Below, in pieces: positions 5,697 to 7,450 of a stretch of 7,450 bases of DNA. The position numbers were made by a program, and so were the translations under genes. Positions within the stretch are counted from its first letter, which is position 1. Every line of letters begins with the position of its first letter. The notes beneath the pieces are model-generated. The model searched no databases. It was given only the letters and a program-made list of their open reading frames with translations, and had not been told where the DNA came from. Source of the stretch: GCA-003244245 sp032230565 (GTDB lineage Bacteria; Actinomycetota; Actinomycetes; Mycobacteriales; Pseudonocardiaceae); contig JAVXWL010000270.1 of NCBI GenBank assembly GCA_032230565.1, forward strand, positions 1 through 7,450, written 5' to 3'.

Positions 5697-5731
5697 CGCC
5701 AGCGTGACTGGCAGGGCCAGTCACGCTGGCG
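5697..5731 (+). terminator. Perfect 16-bp hairpin between coaX and lysS
   Basis: The bases at 5697-5712 are the exact reverse complement of those at 5716-5731, with a 3-nt loop (AGG). Each arm is itself partly symmetric: GCCAG and CTGGC flank CGTGA in the left arm and TCACG in the right arm. It is the most stable hairpin I see in the window. It most likely ends transcription from the coaX operon, although no T-run follows. Because of the nested symmetry it could also be a palindromic repeat or a protein-binding site. Confidence 0.7.
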
Positions 5732-5756
5732 CCAAGCGTCACCTGCCGGGCGCGAA

Positions 5757-5773
5757 CCGCCCTTTCATGGCGG
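5757..5773 (+). other. Small hairpin just upstream of the lysS promoter element
   Basis: CCGCC at 5757-5761 pairs with GGCGG at 5769-5773 across a 7-nt loop. It occupies the place where a -35 element for the TAAGTT box at 5779 would lie. It may be incidental in DNA this rich in G and C. Confidence 0.25.
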
Positions 5774-5778
5774 ATCAC

Positions 5779-5784
5779 TAAGTT
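5779..5784 (+). promoter_or_regulatory. -10 element of a possible leaderless promoter for lysS
   Basis: TAAGTT fits TAnnnT and ends 7 nt before the GTG at 5792, the same geometry as the TACGGT box before the gene at 524. No Shine-Dalgarno sequence precedes the GTG at 5792 or the ATG at 5798, which supports leaderless translation from the GTG. The -35 region is not recognisable. Confidence 0.45.
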
Positions 5785-5791
5785 GTCCGGC

Positions 5792-7291
5792 GTGACTATG
5801 GAGCTATCCCACGCAGACGACGACTTGCCGGACCAGATGCAGGTACGCAGGCGCAAGCGGGAACGGATGTTGGCTTCCGGGCCGCACCCATACCCCGTCG
5901 CAGTTCCGCGTACCCGAACGCTGAAGGAAATCCGCGACGCGTACATCGGGCTGCCGCCGGACGCGGTCACCGGCGAACACGTATCCGTGACCGGGCGGGT
6001 TATTTTCCTGCGCACCGCCGGCAAACTCTGCTTTGCAACGTTGCGCGAGGGCGACGGTACTGAGTTGCAGGCCATGCTCAGCCTGGCCAATGTGGGTGCT
6101 GACGGGCTGGCCGCGTGGAAGGCCGATGTCGACCTCGGAGACCACGTGTCCGTGACCGGCGAGGTCGTCACCTCGCGTCGCGGGGAGCTGTCGGTGCAAG
6201 CTACCCAATGGCAGATGGCGGCCAAGGCATTACGGCCTCTTCCGACCGCGCACAAGGAACTGGCCGAGGAAACCCGGGTTCGCCAGCGTTATCTCGATCT
6301 CATCGTTCGTGATGCGGCCCGGCGGACTGCCCGGGTACGTGCCGACGCGGTCCGATCGATCCGCGCGATGCTGCATTCTCTTGCGTTCGTCGAAGTTGAG
6401 ACACCCATGCTGCAGATCGTGCATGGTGGTGCCGCGGCACGGCCGTTTGTGACGCACTCCAACGCTCTCAATACCGACCTGTACCTGCGGATCGCCCCAG
6501 AACTTTACCTAAAGCGTTGTGTGGTGGGTGGGATGGAGCGGGTCTTCGAGCTCAACCGAGTGTTCCGCAACGAGGGCGCGGACTCGACGCACTCGCCGGA
6601 GTTCACCATGCTTGAGGTGTATCAGGCCTACACCGACTACGAGGGCATGGCGCAGCTGACCCGCACGCTGTATCAGACAGTCGCCCGCGACGTGTTCGGA
6701 TGCACCACACTTCGACTTGCTGACGGCAGTGACTACGACATCGGCGGGCAATGGGCTCAGATCAGCCTGTTCGGCGCTGTCTCCAAGGCGCTTGGCGAGG
6801 AGATCACTCCGCTGACGGGGCGTACGGAGTTGCTCGGCTACGCCGAGCGAGTGGGTCTTACATGCAATCCCGCCTGGCTACCCGGAAAGCTGGTTGAGGA
6901 GTTGTTCGAGCAACTCGTGGTACCAGGGCTGCACGCGCCGACCTTCGTCAAGGACTTTCCGGTGGACACCGCCCCGCTGACCAGGGAACACCGCAGCGCT
7001 GCGGGTCTGGCCGAGAAATGGGATCTCTACATCCGTTCGGTGGAGTCGGCCACTGCTTACTCAGAGCTAGTCGATCCGGTAGTGCAACGGGAGCGTTTCG
7101 AGGCCCAGGCTGCACTCACGGCGGCGGGTGATGACGAGGCGATGCCGCTGGACGAGGAGTTCTTGACCGCCATGGAGTACGGAATGCCACCAAGTGGCGG
7201 CATGGGAATGGGGATCGACCGGCTCCTCATGGCGCTCACTGGTTCGGGTATCCGGGAGACCATCCTGTTTCCGCTGGTACGACCACAATAG
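5792..7291 (+). CDS. lysS: Lysyl-tRNA synthetase, class II
   Basis: The enzyme attaches lysine to tRNA-Lys in the cytoplasm (EC 6.1.1.6). From the GTG at 5792 it is 499 residues, normal for bacterial class II LysRS. An N-terminal OB-fold anticodon-binding domain covers about residues 60-150, including GRVIFLR and KLCFATLREGDG. The catalytic core carries motif 1 (FVEVETPMLQ, about 199-208, then HGGAAARPF), motif 2 (FRNEGADSTHSPEF, about 258-271) and motif 3 (GMGIDRLLM, about 472-480). The KDFPVDTAPLTR stretch near 387-398 is also typical. The lysine-pocket segment reads ESATAYSEL at 418-426, where I recall ELATGYSEL in M. tuberculosis and EIGNGFSEL in E. coli; S419 and A422 stand out. TTG 5783 and ATG 5798 are other possible starts; GTG 5792 best fits the promoter geometry and the usual N-terminal length. 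It precedes lsr2, as in mycobacteria. Confidence 0.95.
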   Translation: MTMELSHADDDLPDQMQVRRRKRERMLASGPHPYPVAVPRTRTLKEIRDAYIGLPPDAVTGEHVSVTGRVIFLRTAGKLCFATLREGDGTELQAMLSLANVGADGLAAWKADVDLGDHVSVTGEVVTSRRGELSVQATQWQMAAKALRPLPTAHKELAEETRVRQRYLDLIVRDAARRTARVRADAVRSIRAMLHSLAFVEVETPMLQIVHGGAAARPFVTHSNALNTDLYLRIAPELYLKRCVVGGMERVFELNRVFRNEGADSTHSPEFTMLEVYQAYTDYEGMAQLTRTLYQTVARDVFGCTTLRLADGSDYDIGGQWAQISLFGAVSKALGEEITPLTGRTELLGYAERVGLTCNPAWLPGKLVEELFEQLVVPGLHAPTFVKDFPVDTAPLTREHRSAAGLAEKWDLYIRSVESATAYSELVDPVVQRERFEAQAALTAAGDDEAMPLDEEFLTAMEYGMPPSGGMGMGIDRLLMALTGSGIRETILFPLVRPQ

Positions 7292-7312
7292 CGGACGCCG
7301 ATGACGGGTGAT

Positions 7313-7342
7313 TTCGCAATCTGCACGGAAATGGGCTAACCT
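7313..7342 (+). promoter_or_regulatory. Promoter for lsr2
   Basis: TAACCT at 7337-7342 is a good -10 match, with TTCGCA at 7313-7318 as a -35 four-of-six match after an 18-nt spacer. Transcription would begin near 7349-7350, giving a leader of about 60 nt before the lsr2 ATG. A small inverted repeat, GATT and AATC around TCGC (7310-7321), overlaps the -35 and could be an operator, but it is short. Confidence 0.5.
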
Positions 7343-7395
7343 ACTCCTTGTCGTTGTGGAGTCGTCGTGCGATGGCTCCGTCCACCACGTCCCTG

Positions 7396-7403
7396 AGGGA
7401 GGA
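7396..7403 (+). promoter_or_regulatory. Strong ribosome binding site for lsr2, possibly within a stem
   Basis: AGGGAGGA lies 8 nt before the ATG at 7412. Nearby complementary segments could fold over it: TCCC at 7390-7393 with GGGA at 7397-7400, CGTCC at 7388-7392 with GGACG at 7401-7405, or GTCGTC at 7361-7366 with GACGAC at 7402-7407. These pairings exclude one another at least in part. Confidence 0.65.
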
Positions 7404-7411
7404 CGACGCGC

Positions 7412-7450
7412 ATGGCGCAGAAGGTCACCGTAACCTTGGTCGATGACCTC
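7412..7450 (+). CDS. lsr2: Lsr2 nucleoid-associated protein, 3' end missing
   Basis: Only the first 13 codons are in the window. They read MAQKVTVTLVDDL, the characteristic start of the Lsr2 dimerisation domain. Lsr2 bridges DNA and binds AT-rich DNA, acting as a functional analogue of H-NS and as a silencer of foreign genes in Actinomycetota. Its place directly after lysS, with its own promoter and ribosome binding site, matches the mycobacterial order, where clpC1 follows. The call rests on the N-terminus, the spacing from a strong ribosome binding site, and synteny; the C-terminal AT-hook-like DNA-binding domain cannot be seen here. Confidence 0.9.
   Translation, partial: MAQKVTVTLVDDL

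Noticed and set aside
5674..5781. A 35-codon plus-strand frame in the coaX-lysS spacer, ending just before lysS (a possible leader peptide or counterpart of Rv3599c)
   Set aside because: It has no ribosome binding site, runs straight through the 16-bp hairpin, has only one lysine codon so it does not look like a lysine attenuator, and resembles no protein I know. It stays possible but unsupported.
1..7450. Search for CRISPR arrays, insertion sequences, prophage genes, toxin-antitoxin pairs, defence systems or secondary-metabolite genes
   Set aside because: No spaced repeats, transposase or integrase motifs, terminal repeats or relevant domains are visible; every complete gene belongs to a known conserved family.

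Overview
This window is a stretch of a high-GC actinobacterial chromosome. The gene order matches, from memory, the Mycobacterium tuberculosis block Rv3605c to Rv3597c: DUF3180, DUF6779, DUF2520, panC, panD, coaX, lysS, lsr2. The codon bias toward G/C at third positions, the actinobacterial forms of PanD and LysRS, and an Lsr2 start at the right edge all agree. The exact genus cannot be read from the sequence; a Pseudonocardiales-like or other mycobacteria-related lineage is a guess. All genes are on the + strand. The other long reading frames are shadows caused by GC bias.

Layout: (1) positions 1-434 hold the C-terminal part of a DUF3180 membrane protein, cut by the window edge, with a GC-rich hairpin over its stop codon. 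(2) 524-1222 is a two-pass membrane protein with a coiled coil and a disordered tail (DUF6779 type), apparently with a leaderless promoter. (3) 1253-2440 is a PrsW-family intramembrane metalloprotease, which is not present at this position in the M. tuberculosis order. (4) 2512-5552 is a tight four-gene operon: a DUF2520 Rossmann oxidoreductase-like protein, panC, panD and coaX. The first three overlap by 1-4 bases (ATGA, then TGATG) and coaX follows after 13 bases. (5) 5553-5791 is an intergenic region with four possible RNA stems, including a perfect 16-bp hairpin. (6) 5792-7291 is lysS. (7) 7292-7411 carries a promoter and leader, and 7412-7450 the first 13 codons of lsr2.

Functionally, the core makes coenzyme A precursors. 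PanD makes beta-alanine from aspartate, PanC joins it to pantoate, and CoaX phosphorylates pantothenate. The DUF2520 protein is a plausible NAD(P)H-dependent partner, possibly a PanG-like ketopantoate reductase. LysRS charges tRNA-Lys, and Lsr2 is a nucleoid protein and xenogeneic silencer.

I found no sign of a defence system, CRISPR array, prophage, insertion sequence or biosynthetic cluster. This is mainly conserved housekeeping territory. The points worth a second look are the PrsW gene inside the conserved block, the translationally coupled DUF2520 protein, the structured coaX-lysS spacer, unusual residues in the LysRS lysine pocket, and repeated leaderless-type promoters.
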